Notes: a model not told the origin generated them from the sequence alone. A DNA stretch of 64,000 bases from an uncultured Prochlorococcus sp. (GCA_902590355.1 CACIWI010000002.1:25695-89694); one strand, 5' to 3'. Positions 43,089 to 51,970 are shown, counted from the stretch's first letter. Numbers and translations are program-made.

Positions 43089-43286
43089 TTAATCCCAGCC
43101 TTTCCCTTTTATTATTCTAATTACTTGTTCAAAAGGTTTTAGCTTTTTCTTTTTACTATAATTTATGTTTTTTGAAAGATTAGATAAATCTTTATAAAAT
43201 TGCCGAGTTATTTTATCTTCTTTATCACTAGGCCATAGTAAGTCTGAGCCCTCTTCATATTCTTCTTTATATCTGTCTTTATTCAA
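43089..43286 (-). CDS. Hypothetical protein, 65 aa
   Basis: Charged, soluble: acidic first third (DRYKEEYEEGSDLLWPSDKED) broken by a Lys-rich linker and a C-terminal PFEQVIRIIKGKGWD. Starts 17 nt upstream of the CPBP protease. No family recognised. Confidence 0.6.
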   Translation of the reverse strand: MNKDRYKEEYEEGSDLLWPSDKEDKITRQFYKDLSNLSKNINYSKKKKLKPFEQVIRIIKGKGWD

Positions 43287-43375
43287 ATTTTTTTTATATC
43301 GTAATAATTTAAATTTTACTTATTGCAAATGCTAAAAAGTGATGTTTATTAAATTTGTGTATTTATTTAAAATTT

Positions 43376-43465
43376 ATGCTGATTAATCTTTCAACTTTAG
43401 TTTTTACAATATTATCTCCATTGCTTATTTTTGCAGTAATAGTATCGGTTTACTTATTTCATTAG
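43376..43465 (+). CDS. 29-aa single-helix peptide
   Basis: MLINLSTLVFTILSPLLIF and VIVSVYLFH form one long hydrophobic helix. Size and shape fit a small photosynthetic membrane subunit, but I cannot match a named one. Confidence 0.4.
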   Translation: MLINLSTLVFTILSPLLIFAVIVSVYLFH

Positions 43466-43493
43466 GAAGCATTTACAAATAAACTTAATTAAT

Positions 43494-43589
43494 TTAAGGG
43501 TGTATTATGCCTACTTTTTCTAATGCAAATGATAAAACTGCAATTACGGCCATTAGTGTTAAGATCTTGTTCTTTTTGATGAAATCCAT
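43494..43589 (-). CDS. 31-aa single-helix peptide
   Basis: MDFIKKNKILTLMAVIAVLS is a basic start plus a helix; ends EKVGIIHP. It looks more protein-like than the overlapping plus-strand frame starting at 43507. No family recognised. Confidence 0.45.
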   Translation of the reverse strand: MDFIKKNKILTLMAVIAVLSFALEKVGIIHP

Positions 43590-43663
43590 AATGCATATTA
43601 ATAATCTTTTTATTAAATTCTTATATAAAATAATAAATAATTAAAATTATTATAACAATTACA

Positions 43664-43804
43664 ATGGAATCCATATATATTAGAGATTTAGTTCCCTCAA
43701 TTGCTTCTTATAAAAAGATAATTGAAAAATATGATAAAGGTATAAAAGAAGGGGAATTTTATGAAGAACCTATTGGAGGAGATTTTAATTACCCTGATTG
43801 GTAA
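43664..43804 (+). CDS. 46-aa small soluble protein
   Basis: MESIYIRDLVPSIASYKKII, then an acidic C-terminus EFYEEPIGGDFNYPDW. No family recognised; the stop lies 2 nt before the disrupted gene at 43807. Confidence 0.55.
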   Translation: MESIYIRDLVPSIASYKKIIEKYDKGIKEGEFYEEPIGGDFNYPDW

Positions 43805-43806
43805 AT

Positions 43807-43989
43807 ATGCTTACTACAAAAATAACTTTTGCCTTGGCAGATTAGATTAGAGAGTGGCGTAAGTGCCGGGACAAGAATCCTTCTATAGATGAGTGTGTAA
43901 AATTTGTTCAGTGGAAATTAGAAGATCATAAACTTTCTGATAGTGATAAAAGAATAATTGAATCTATTTTGCTCTATGAATCTGAATAA
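43807..43989 (+). pseudogene. Small gene interrupted by an in-frame TAG
   Basis: Reading from ATG 43807, MLTTKITFALAD is followed by TAG (43843-43845), then the same frame continues 47 more codons: IREWRKCRDKNPSIDECVKF to SILLYESE, TAA at 43987. The post-stop part looks protein-like (charged helices, a W-R motif, acidic end), so I read it as a 60-codon gene with a nonsense codon. The alternative is a shorter protein initiated after the stop, for which no standard start is close. Confidence 0.5.
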
Positions 43990-44394
43990 ATAAGTGATTA
44001 TAGACTTTAACTCTTATATTTATCTATAAAAAACAAAGGATCATTAAAATCCTCTTACAAATTAAGAAAAAAGTAAATCAGCATATTTACGGATTTACTG
44101 AAAATATAAAAAGGAGTAATTTATAAATGTTGAGTTCGGAGGCAATCTAAATGATTGATAGTCCGCCTGAAATTTAGCAAATTCCAAAATATAGGAAGCG
44201 TATTCCTGAGAATGGGATTATTCGAAAATTAAAGTTCAATCAATTAGTCTGATAAGACTTCGCTTTATAATTACTTGCGACAATAGGGACTGAAATTATC
44301 GAGAGAAATCCCCGAATTCACGTATTCTAGGTTTATGAGTAAATAGACTTAAAAATATGTAATTTTATATCCTGTAAGAAGGAAATCAAATATT
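43990..44394 (+). other. Region without intact gene; candidate small RNA
   Basis: About 400 nt with no intact ORF, followed by a strong plus-strand terminator. A structured stretch at about 44130-44172 pairs AGGC/GCCT and AATC/GATT around a TAAAT loop. It also holds the broken reading frame at 44127. Either a decayed small gene or a non-coding transcript ended by the terminator at 44395; it matches no RNA family I know. Confidence 0.35.
44127..44252 (+). pseudogene. Small reading frame broken by two stop codons
   Basis: An AAGGAG ribosome site (44111-44116) precedes ATG 44127. The frame reads MLSSEAI, TAA, MIDSPPEI, TAG, then QIPKYRKRIPENGIIRKLK to TGA at 44252. Each internal stop is one C-to-T change from a Gln codon (CAA, CAG). 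It looks like a 41-codon gene with two nonsense changes, but it could be chance within a non-coding RNA. Confidence 0.35.
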
Positions 44395-44424
44395 AAAAAG
44401 GACTGTTTGTACAGTCCTTTTTTT
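44395..44424 (+). terminator. Strong rho-independent terminator
   Basis: Perfect 12-bp stem AAAAAGGACTGT/ACAGTCCTTTTT, 4-nt loop, T7 run. It follows no intact gene on the plus strand, which is why I suspect a small RNA upstream. Confidence 0.88.
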
Positions 44425-44499
44425 GTTTAACAAATTTTTTCTAAACTAGACTTCTTTTTGGATATTATGGATTAATAAAGTGATTAAAAATATTTAAAA

Positions 44500-45450
44500 A
44501 TGAAAGATCAAGTCTTGTTTCCAAAAATTGAAGTACGTGAAAAGGGTTTTTTACAAGTAAGTGATATTCATACTATTTATTGGGAAAGATCTGGTAATCC
44601 AAATGGCCAAAAAATTCTTGTTATTCATGGAGGTCCAGGAGGAGGAAGTCAACCAAGATATAGAAGATACTTTGACCCAGATAAATTTGATATTATTCAA
44701 TTTGACCAAAGAGGATGCGGTTCTTCAACTCCTTTCTCCGAATTAAAAGAAAATACGACAAATCATTTAGTTGATGATATTGAGAAATTAAGGATCCTTT
44801 TAAAAATAGATAGTTGGCATTTGTTTGGTGGATCTTGGGGCTCAACACTTTCACTTATATATGCGATTAAAAATCCCTCAAGAGTTATCAGCTTAACTTT
44901 GCGAGGAATATTTTTATGTAGAAAGTTTGAATTATTGTGGTTCTATCAATATGGTGCAAGTGAGATATTCCCCGATGAATTTGAAGAATATATTTCTGTA
45001 ATACCAAAAGAAGAAAGAAATGATTTAATAAGTTCTTTTTATAAATATCTAACATCATCAGATGCAAATCTTAGATCAAAAGCAGCAGCAGCTTGGACAA
45101 AATGGGAACTCTCAACAAGTCATTTAATAAATAAAAAATTTGATTTTGATAAGTCTGAAGTTAATTCTTTTTCAGATGCTTTTGCAAGGATCGAATGTCA
45201 TTATTTTATTAATAATATTTTCTTAGAGGATGATTTTATTTTGAAAAATATAAAAACAATAGAATCGATTCCAACAAAAATAATTCAGGGTAGGTATGAC
45301 GTAGTTTGTCCTGTTAGGAGTGCTTGGGATCTAAATAAAAAATTAAAGAATTCTGAATTAATTATTGTTGATGATGCTGGTCATTCAATGAGTGAAAAAG
45401 GTATTACTATCCAACTAATAAAAGCTGTAAAAGGAATTCAAAATCTCTAA
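44500..45450 (+). CDS. pip: Proline iminopeptidase (S33)
   Basis: Alpha/beta hydrolase releasing N-terminal proline from peptides. 316 residues: oxyanion region HGGPGGGSQPRYRRYF, DQRGCGSS, nucleophile S112 in GGSWGS, the acid in GRYDVVCP and the His in DDAGHS near 290. Normal length, cytosolic. Confidence 0.94.
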   Translation: MKDQVLFPKIEVREKGFLQVSDIHTIYWERSGNPNGQKILVIHGGPGGGSQPRYRRYFDPDKFDIIQFDQRGCGSSTPFSELKENTTNHLVDDIEKLRILLKIDSWHLFGGSWGSTLSLIYAIKNPSRVISLTLRGIFLCRKFELLWFYQYGASEIFPDEFEEYISVIPKEERNDLISSFYKYLTSSDANLRSKAAAAWTKWELSTSHLINKKFDFDKSEVNSFSDAFARIECHYFINNIFLEDDFILKNIKTIESIPTKIIQGRYDVVCPVRSAWDLNKKLKNSELIIVDDAGHSMSEKGITIQLIKAVKGIQNL

Positions 45451-45473
45451 AAGAGATAATATTACTTTAAAAA

Positions 45474-45647
45474 TTAAAGTCCATTATCTTCAATATTTTG
45501 TGCAATACTCCTAAGAAGTTCGACGATATCAGAATCTTCGCATTTAGTATCTTCTTTGAGCAAAATGCACTCGTCTCTAATACTTACATTAGTACTCCAC
45601 CATATACCTGAACTATTGGTATCGTCCCATTGAAATCTTTCAAACAT
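45474..45647 (-). CDS. 57-aa small soluble protein
   Basis: MFERFQWDDTNSSGIWWSTN, then acidic helical C-terminus (DSDIVELLRSIAQNIEDNGL) and two Cys. Converges with pip. The WDD...WW pattern looks constrained, but no family is recognised. Confidence 0.55.
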   Translation of the reverse strand: MFERFQWDDTNSSGIWWSTNVSIRDECILLKEDTKCEDSDIVELLRSIAQNIEDNGL

Positions 45648-45774
45648 AATTAATAAAATCTAATAATTACATTAAAGCTTGCATTAGTTCATCGTGGATT
45701 CATATATTTAATTTCAAAATTTAAAAAATTTTCCTAGGCGCTAAAAGGAATCCAGAAATTTATAACAATAAAAT

Positions 45775-47271
45775 TTAGAAATCTAATTTCAGTTCGTATT
45801 GTTTTCCCTTTTCCTTAGAAACAATTTTTTTATTACTTATATTTTTTCTTGGCCTTTTTCTAGAGCCATGCTTTAAATAAATTTCTTTTGAGATATCCCA
45901 ATATCCATCCTTTTTAGTGATTTCCTGAATTTTCTTCTTTGCAGTTTTAGTGCTATTTGGGATGTCAATTATTGGTCTTATGTAATCAACTTGTTCATAT
46001 TCTTTTTGATTAAATCTAGATAATAGCCATGGTTCATGAATAAAATTAAGTGAAATATCTTTTAATTCTGGTATCCATTTTTTTATAAATTTTCCTTGAG
46101 GATCATGATCCTTTCCCTGCTTAATAGGATTATAAATTCTATTGGTATTTATAGAAGTAGTTCCAGATTGCATTTGGCATTGGTTCCAATGTATTCCAGG
46201 CTCATAATCTACAAATTTATTTGCTAATTCAGAACCTGAATCTTGCCATGGTAGCCATAAATTATAGCTAGCAAAAGACATTAACATCGCTCGCATCCTA
46301 AAGTTAATCCATCCATTGAAATTTAATGAACGCATACATGCATCTATAAAAGGATAGCCCGTATTCCCTGAACTCCATGCATAAAGTAATTCATTATTTT
46401 TTTCTCTAATATTTTTAAAAAAAGGATGGTATTCCCTAAACTCTAGTTCTGGTTCACTTTCAAGTTTCTGAATAAAATGACAATGCCAAGTTAGTCTACT
46501 TTTTAACATCCTGGAATTATTGTTTTTTGATATATTTGCCTTTTTAAAAATTTCTTTTAATGAAATGCATCCCCAACAAATATATGGGGATAGTCTTGAA
46601 CAACTATCAAATGATTTTTCTGGGCTAGATATATCTTTTGAATAAGAATCTAATTTATTACTAAAGAAGTATTGCATTCTCTCTAAACCTTTCTTTCTGC
46701 CACCTTGCATTCTTCCTGGACAAGTTTCTTTTTTAAAGGTAAAAATTGCGTCTGAGGGTAATTCTCCAACATTAAAGTTTATAGAATTAATTCTTAATGG
46801 AGCTTTAAGTAAGTTTTTTTCGGAATTTTCTTGCCACTTTTTAGACCAATTATTCCTATCTAAATTTCCTCTAAAAACTGAAAATTGTAGAAATTCCTTC
46901 CAAATAATATTTTTGCTTAAAGCCCATTCTCTTACTTTTTGATCTCTTTTATAAGTAAGCCAATCTCCGGTTTCTTGATGGCTATATATACCTTTGATTC
47001 TAAATTTTGAACTAATTTCATCAAAAATATTAATAACATTACCAGTCCTAATAATTAATGGTTGTCCAATCTCAGTAAGTGCATTTCTTAAATCTATTAA
47101 ACTTTCTTTGCAAAATTGCCATTGTCTATCTGAATGAGTATTTTGGCTCCAAATATCTAACTCAATAACATAAATAGGTAAAATATCATTATCTTTTATA
47201 GCCTCACAGAGAGCTTCGTTATCAAAAATTCTTAAATCTTTCTTAAACCATAAAATATTTATTTCTTTCAT
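45775..47271 (-). CDS. DNA photolyase / cryptochrome family protein
   Basis: Light-driven repair of UV pyrimidine dimers using FAD (and usually an antenna chromophore). 498 residues: N-terminal Rossmann domain (ILWFKKDLRIFDNEAL), FAD-binding helical domain with GCISLKEIF, TGYPFIDACMRSLNFNGWINFRMR (about 315-338), and DYEPGIHWNQCQMQSGTTS. These are FeS-free, class-I-like features; the exact group is not decidable by eye, and a cryptochrome role remains possible. Confidence 0.9.
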   Translation of the reverse strand: MKEINILWFKKDLRIFDNEALCEAIKDNDILPIYVIELDIWSQNTHSDRQWQFCKESLIDLRNALTEIGQPLIIRTGNVINIFDEISSKFRIKGIYSHQETGDWLTYKRDQKVREWALSKNIIWKEFLQFSVFRGNLDRNNWSKKWQENSEKNLLKAPLRINSINFNVGELPSDAIFTFKKETCPGRMQGGRKKGLERMQYFFSNKLDSYSKDISSPEKSFDSCSRLSPYICWGCISLKEIFKKANISKNNNSRMLKSRLTWHCHFIQKLESEPELEFREYHPFFKNIREKNNELLYAWSSGNTGYPFIDACMRSLNFNGWINFRMRAMLMSFASYNLWLPWQDSGSELANKFVDYEPGIHWNQCQMQSGTTSINTNRIYNPIKQGKDHDPQGKFIKKWIPELKDISLNFIHEPWLLSRFNQKEYEQVDYIRPIIDIPNSTKTAKKKIQEITKKDGYWDISKEIYLKHGSRKRPRKNISNKKIVSKEKGKQYELKLDF

Positions 47272-47356
47272 AATTTTTTCTTTAATCCTAGAAAAATAAG
47301 ATTAAGTTTGTAGGTATAAAATATAAAAAATTTTAGAATAACTAAAAATCAAAAAA

Positions 47357-47980
47357 ATGAAAATAACAAAAAAACTTTGGGAGGATAATTTTGAGATTGC
47401 TTTACTAAGTTTAAATACAAAATTTGTTCAAGGTTTAAAGAATGGAAGTCTCCCTAAAAATATATTTCAAGAATATTTAGCTCAAGATTATTTCTTTTTA
47501 GAGACTTTTGCTAGGGCTTATGGTCTCGCTGTTTCAAAATCAAAAGATAAGTACTCAATAAGGAAGTTAAGTGAACTCTTAATGGGCGTTTCAGAGGAGT
47601 TAATACTTCATGAAACGTATGCAAAAGAATGGGATATTGATTTGTCTAATAATTACATAAAAAAAGCTACTAAAAATTATACAGATTTTCTTGATGATAC
47701 TTCCAAAAGACTTAGCTCCGTTGAAATAATGTTTGCAATGACTCCATGCATGCAACTTTATTCTTGGATAGGAAAAAGTTTGTATGAGGAGGATTTTGAC
47801 ATTAAGTATAAAGAGTGGATAATTACTTATTCTGATGAGAGCTTTGAAAAGCTAGCAGATTCACTTGAAAATCTTATTGAGACTAATAAAGAAAAATATG
47901 ATATTAATCAGGCCAAATATTTATACAGGAGAGCTATGGAATTGGAGTTAGATTTTTTTTATGCATATTCAGATTTCTGA
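47357..47980 (+). CDS. tenA: TenA family aminopyrimidine hydrolase (thiaminase II)
   Basis: Salvages thiamin degradation products by hydrolysing aminopyrimidines to HMP. 207 residues, all-helical: AQDYFFLETFARAYG near 42-56, GVSEELILHETY near 77-88, and the nucleophilic Cys at 131 in MTPCMQLYSWIG. thiD follows 49 nt downstream, so the pair forms a pyrimidine salvage unit. Confidence 0.94.
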   Translation: MKITKKLWEDNFEIALLSLNTKFVQGLKNGSLPKNIFQEYLAQDYFFLETFARAYGLAVSKSKDKYSIRKLSELLMGVSEELILHETYAKEWDIDLSNNYIKKATKNYTDFLDDTSKRLSSVEIMFAMTPCMQLYSWIGKSLYEEDFDIKYKEWIITYSDESFEKLADSLENLIETNKEKYDINQAKYLYRRAMELELDFFYAYSDF

Positions 47981-48029
47981 TTTAGATTAAAATTTACTTA
48001 TAGTATTTGCAAAAACAATTTAATAAATT

Positions 48030-48809
48030 ATGTATTCTAAAATTGCACTTTCAATAGGTGGGAGTGACTCCGGTGGTGGAGCAGGTATTCAGGCTGACTT
48101 GAGAACTTTTATGGCCCTTAAAGTACATGGATGTTCTGTTATTACATGTATTACCGCACAAAATAGTGTAGAGGTTTCGTGCGTTCAGCCAGTAGAGAAG
48201 AATACTTTATTAAATCAGTTTGATACTTTATTTGCTGATTTTGGTATTGGTGCCTTAAAAACTGGAATGTTATTAAATGAAAGGATAATCAATGATACTA
48301 CTTCAAAATTAAATACATACAAAATAACTAAAATTATTGACCCAGTAATGGTTACAAGAACTGGTTCCAAATTACTGGAAGATTCTGCTATTAATGCTTA
48401 TAAAAATCTCTTATTACCAATTGCTGATTTGGTAACTCCAAATATTTACGAAGCAAATCTACTTTCTGGTTTAGAAATAAGGAGTAAAGCAGATATTGAA
48501 AATTCAGCAAGAAAAATTATTGGTCTTGGAGCTAAAGCGGTACTTATAAAAGGTGGCGGTTTAAAAGATATGAAAGGGAAGGATTTTTTCCTTGACTTAA
48601 ATGGTAGAAAAGAGTGGCTATTTAATAATTTTATAAATACAAAAAATACCCACGGTAGCGGCTGTACTTTGAGTGCTGCTATTTGTGGTTACAAGGCTTT
48701 AGGTTTTGATTTATTTGATTCCATACAAAAAGCAAAATTATTTGTTGAGAAATCTTTAGACAATTCTTATAAAATAGGCTCTGGCCCTGGTCCCTTAGGC
48801 CATTATTAA
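48030..48809 (+). CDS. thiD: Hydroxymethylpyrimidine (phosphate) kinase
   Basis: Phosphorylates HMP and HMP-P for thiamin synthesis. 259 residues of the ribokinase fold: IGGSDSGGGAGIQADLRTF near 8-26, ITAQNS, IDPVMVTRTGSKLL and the anion hole GSGCTLSAAI near the C-terminus. Same strand as tenA. Confidence 0.97.
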   Translation: MYSKIALSIGGSDSGGGAGIQADLRTFMALKVHGCSVITCITAQNSVEVSCVQPVEKNTLLNQFDTLFADFGIGALKTGMLLNERIINDTTSKLNTYKITKIIDPVMVTRTGSKLLEDSAINAYKNLLLPIADLVTPNIYEANLLSGLEIRSKADIENSARKIIGLGAKAVLIKGGGLKDMKGKDFFLDLNGRKEWLFNNFINTKNTHGSGCTLSAAICGYKALGFDLFDSIQKAKLFVEKSLDNSYKIGSGPGPLGHY

Positions 48810-48827
48810 TTATTTATAGAAGTGGAG

Positions 48828-49013
48828 TTAGAACCACCATTTTCTGTAGGGCTTTTTTAAAAATAAGATTTCTTCAGTCTCCCATCCTCCCTCCAACCAC
48901 TCAAGATGCTCAAGTAATAAAGACTCACTTTCCCTTTTGCTTAATTGCCCAATTCTATTAGCAATACCATCGAACCTTACTTTCATCAATTCCTCAATCT
49001 TGATGTTATTCAT
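48828..49013 (-). CDS. Small hypothetical protein, 61 aa
   Basis: KVRFDGIANRIGQLSKRESE is followed by LLEHLEWLEGGWETEEI and a basic-aromatic end PYRKWWF. Soluble and helical. The GxxxxRIGQLS pattern looks conserved-like, but I know no family. Confidence 0.6.
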   Translation of the reverse strand: MNNIKIEELMKVRFDGIANRIGQLSKRESESLLLEHLEWLEGGWETEEILFLKKPYRKWWF

Positions 49014-49195
49014 AGGTTAAATATTAAATTTTTTCTACTCTTACTTGTATACATTTTCTTGTCAACGATTTAATTTTATTTGTTTACTAGCAGTTCTTAA
49101 ATATGTATTAAATACAACTTTTTAAAATAGATAGTAATTAAGACTTATTCACATTGATTTAATTAAATACTAATTTATATAAAAATACTTTAACT

Positions 49196-49339
49196 ATGAA
49201 TAAAGAAGAAGCATCAAATCAAAAAACTATTTTAAATGTAGGCTATTGTGAAACCACCTCTGAATGGCTGAATAGAATCATTACTGAGCTGGCAGATGAA
49301 AATAAAAATTTTGTAGATTTATCAGTTATTTGTGCTTAA
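49196..49339 (+). CDS. 47-aa small protein
   Basis: MNKEEASNQKTILNVGYCET, then SEWLNRIITELADENKNFVD and a short end. Soluble. Family not recognised. Confidence 0.5.
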   Translation: MNKEEASNQKTILNVGYCETTSEWLNRIITELADENKNFVDLSVICA

Positions 49340-49419
49340 GTTTTTAGAAAATGTAGTTTATTTTGATTTTTTTCAGTCAGCTTTTAAGTATATGAGAAAT
49401 TTAAAAGATATTTTGTGAT

Positions 49420-49887
49420 GTGAATCCTAATAAAAAAAATATAGAAATAATTAAACAATACAATTTATCTCCTCATCCAGAGGGTGGATGGTTTAGAGAG
49501 ATACTAAGAAGTGATAATTCTCTAATAAGGGAAGATGGCCAAAGTAGAAACTTTATTACGGGAATTTATTATCTTTTGGAGAGAGATGCAAAAAGTGCTT
49601 GGCACAGAGTAAATAATGCTGATGAAATTTGGATTTATTTAAGGGGCGATCCTCTGAATTTATGGTGCCTAGATAATGATAATAAGTTAATAAGAAATTT
49701 AATTTTAGATTCCAATAATCCAGTAGAAATGATCCCATCTGGATATTGGCAAGCTGCAAAAAGTAGAGGCGAATTTACATTAGTGAGTTGTTGTGTTGGC
49801 CCGGGATTTGATTTTAAGGATTTTGAATTACTCAAAAATACAAATCATACTTCTAGATTGGATAAAGCAATTAATGATCTTATTTGA
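49420..49887 (+). CDS. Cupin-fold protein, DUF985 family
   Basis: 155 residues from GTG. The DUF985 pattern is clear: LSPHPEGGWFREILRS near 16-31, SAWHRVNNADEIWIYLRGDPL near 58-78, and a later WQAAKSRGEFTLVSCCVGPGF with the second cupin motif. RmlC-like sugar-nucleotide-type fold; substrate unknown. Confidence 0.9.
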   Translation: MNPNKKNIEIIKQYNLSPHPEGGWFREILRSDNSLIREDGQSRNFITGIYYLLERDAKSAWHRVNNADEIWIYLRGDPLNLWCLDNDNKLIRNLILDSNNPVEMIPSGYWQAAKSRGEFTLVSCCVGPGFDFKDFELLKNTNHTSRLDKAINDLI

Positions 49888-49957
49888 GATATTTTTTTGT
49901 TTATATTTTTGAAATTATCCTCTAGATTTATAAGGCTACTCAATTAATCTATATTTA

Positions 49958-50335
49958 ATGAATCAAAATTCTGTCAAAACAATTGGTATTAATGATGAGC
50001 CAAGAAAAGATTCATACTTAGTATATGTAAATCAGGCTGATGGATTAAAAGGCATCCTTAATAGGGATTTTGATGAATGGTCGAATTTTGATAGTTGGGA
50101 AAGTATTTCAGTTCAGCAATGGATTTTTTCTAGAGCTTTAGAGGTTTTCAGAGGTAAGAAAATTGATATTAAATGCGACTGTTGTGAACATAATGATTTA
50201 ATCCCAAATGACTTTGAGAGTATTAAAAAAGAAAAATGTTTTGGTAAAAAAAGTGCTTACATGATTGAAAAAGTTGTAGATGAAATCGTATTAGCTAAGG
50301 CAAGAAGAGAAAGTGATGGAACATATTCTGCGTAA
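49958..50335 (+). CDS. Hypothetical protein, 125 aa
   Basis: Soluble: SVQQWIFSRALEVFRGKKID and a CDCCEHND metal-binding-like cluster (four close Cys/His near 74-80). Function unknown; a zinc-dependent role is only suggested by the CDCCEH cluster. Confidence 0.7.
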   Translation: MNQNSVKTIGINDEPRKDSYLVYVNQADGLKGILNRDFDEWSNFDSWESISVQQWIFSRALEVFRGKKIDIKCDCCEHNDLIPNDFESIKKEKCFGKKSAYMIEKVVDEIVLAKARRESDGTYSA

Positions 50336-50371
50336 GATTCATAAATATCTACGAAGTGAAAAATCTTTTAT

Positions 50372-50554
50372 TTACCAGTGAAAATTATCAGAAGAACCAA
50401 TCGTTAAATTTCTAGTGGACATCTTATGGAACTTAAAGTGTACCGAATCACTGAACTCCTTTTCATCTGAGTAATTCACAAGATCAACTGGGTCGATGTT
50501 TTCATCGAACCATTCATCATATTCAATATGGTTTGGTTCAGCAAAATAACTCAT
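50372..50554 (-). CDS. 60-aa small acidic protein
   Basis: ATG at 50554 (a TTG at 50560 adds two residues). MSYFAEPNHIEYDEWFDENI, then strongly acidic. Family not recognised. This is about where the island-like region begins. Confidence 0.5.
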   Translation of the reverse strand: MSYFAEPNHIEYDEWFDENIDPVDLVNYSDEKEFSDSVHFKFHKMSTRNLTIGSSDNFHW

Positions 50555-50694
50555 ATCCAATTAATAGCTTCCAAATAACGTATAAACGGTACATGCGATA
50601 CCAAATTAAAATTCTTAATTTTTAGATAATCTATATTTTTAACTTTTTCATCAAGATTAGTTGCTTAAAAGATAGGAGTAATATCTATAAATTC

Positions 50695-50796
50695 ATGTCT
50701 CTCGATACATCCATGGTTTCTATCCATCCCCACTTCACAATCAAGGATGGGAAGATAGACCTTTTGGACCAGGGTTCGAACAAGATGCACTTATGA
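50695..50796 (+). pseudogene. 33-codon frame, probably a gene remnant
   Basis: MSLDTSMVSIHPHFTIKDGK is followed by a short end and TGA at 50794. The opening has the feel of a monooxygenase-type ferredoxin-like protein that was truncated. An overlapping second frame running to 50888 (GWEDRPFGPGFEQDALMNIY) also looks coding but lacks a start. One frameshifted gene may explain both. Confidence 0.3.
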
Positions 50797-50908
50797 ATAT
50801 CTATAAACCAATTGACACAGCTTCAATGAATGAACAAACACCCTATCCACCAGTTTTTTCTTTATTATTGACAATCGATTTAAAATAAATATCAATTAGC
50901 TTTTTTTT

Positions 50909-51192
50909 ATGACTATTGAAACTACTGTTTTCACCTTTAAACTTTCAAATACATTTGAGGAATGGGTAAAAATGTTTGATAGTTCAGAGATAGATGCATT
51001 TCATAAAACGGTAGGACTTACTCCTTTATATCGTGGCAAAAGTTTAATCGATCCAAAAGAAGTTATTGTTATTCATCAAGCTGAAGAAGGTGTTGCTAAG
51101 CATGTTTTTTAGATCCTGAAACCATTAAGAATATAGAATCTGGAGGACATATTTATAGCACAACGAAAATCACAAGTTGGGTTTCTGATTAG
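50909..51192 (+). pseudogene. DUF3764-like gene frameshifted at a T6 run
   Basis: Starts MTIETTVFTFKLSNTFEEWV and stops at TAG 51110-51112 after 67 residues. Re-reading one T at the run 51105-51110 opens the frame to TAG 51190: LDPETIKNIESGGHIYSTTK, TSWVSD. The intact paralogue at 56336-56641 shares FTFKxxxTFxEWxxxFDS and the PLxRGxSxxDPxxVIVIHQA block, and continues where this frame breaks. Hence a single-T loss, or a slippage site. Confidence 0.65.
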
Positions 51193-51670
51193 TCGAAAAA
51201 CTAATTATGCAAACTTATACAAGTTTAATACGAACAGGAGTTCTACATAAGATATTTAAAACAAAATTAGGATATAGGAGAATTTAAGGACAAGAGTATT
51301 AACTAATTTATTTGACTAAATTATTATTAAGAATCTAAGTGCTAGAGGTAACCATAGACATAGAAGAAGCATTATTAAAAGAGTAATGGCATGGATATTT
51401 GGAATGTATTGCTCTTTAAAAATTTGTGTTTTCATGATTTATCTCGCCTTCTTAAGTTTTATTTCTCTTCTGATTAGCAAAGCAATAACAACAACACACA
51501 TGTTCATTAGAAATACGTCTAATGGCATTTAATAAAAAAAGTCTCTAATCAATTAATAGCAAGATTATTGATCTAGGAATCAAGAAATGATTATTAATGT
51601 TTATTGGCTTAATAAAACGAATTTAAAAATTAAATTTATGCTTAAATATCTCAATTCTCTTAACTATTAA
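51193..51670. other. Mostly non-coding stretch
   Basis: No convincing gene apart from the 39-aa minus-strand frame at 51316-51435. A 22-codon minus-strand frame (near 51450-51505) was not trusted. Nothing structured is seen. Confidence 0.4.
51316..51435 (-). CDS. 39-aa membrane peptide
   Basis: MKTQIFKEQYIPNIHAITLL is followed by LIMLLLCLWLPLALRFLII, one membrane helix at the C-terminus. Coding is uncertain; no family recognised. Confidence 0.4.
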   Translation of the reverse strand: MKTQIFKEQYIPNIHAITLLIMLLLCLWLPLALRFLIII

Positions 51671-51970
51671 ATGGCTTATTCAGAAACAAGAATAGTAATA
51701 GGCGGTTTAGCTCATGTGCCTGTTCTTATTTTTATAGCCAATTTTATTAAAGGTAAGTTTGGAATTAAAACTGAAGAGACAAAAGATATTGTAATTAAAG
51801 GAGAGCCAGTTAAAATTATTGAGATAAGTGATACTGTATTTAAAGAAGGGAAAGCAAAAGCTATAAAAGAAATCTCAAATAAACTGGACAGTATTGAACA
51901 GAATGCTGATGAGCTTTATGAAAAGGTAAAGAAGAAAAAGAAAGATAAGAAGAAGAAAAAAAATAACTAA
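51671..51970 (+). CDS. Lys-rich hypothetical protein, 99 aa
   Basis: Starts MAYSETRIVIGGLAHVPVLI (one N-terminal hydrophobic helix), then helical charged middle with ADELYEKVKKKKKDKKKKKNN: 15 or so lysines at the C-terminus. Possibly a membrane-anchored nucleic-acid-binding protein. Overlaps the gene at 51967 by 4 nt, tail to tail. Confidence 0.6.
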   Translation: MAYSETRIVIGGLAHVPVLIFIANFIKGKFGIKTEETKDIVIKGEPVKIIEISDTVFKEGKAKAIKEISNKLDSIEQNADELYEKVKKKKKDKKKKKNN

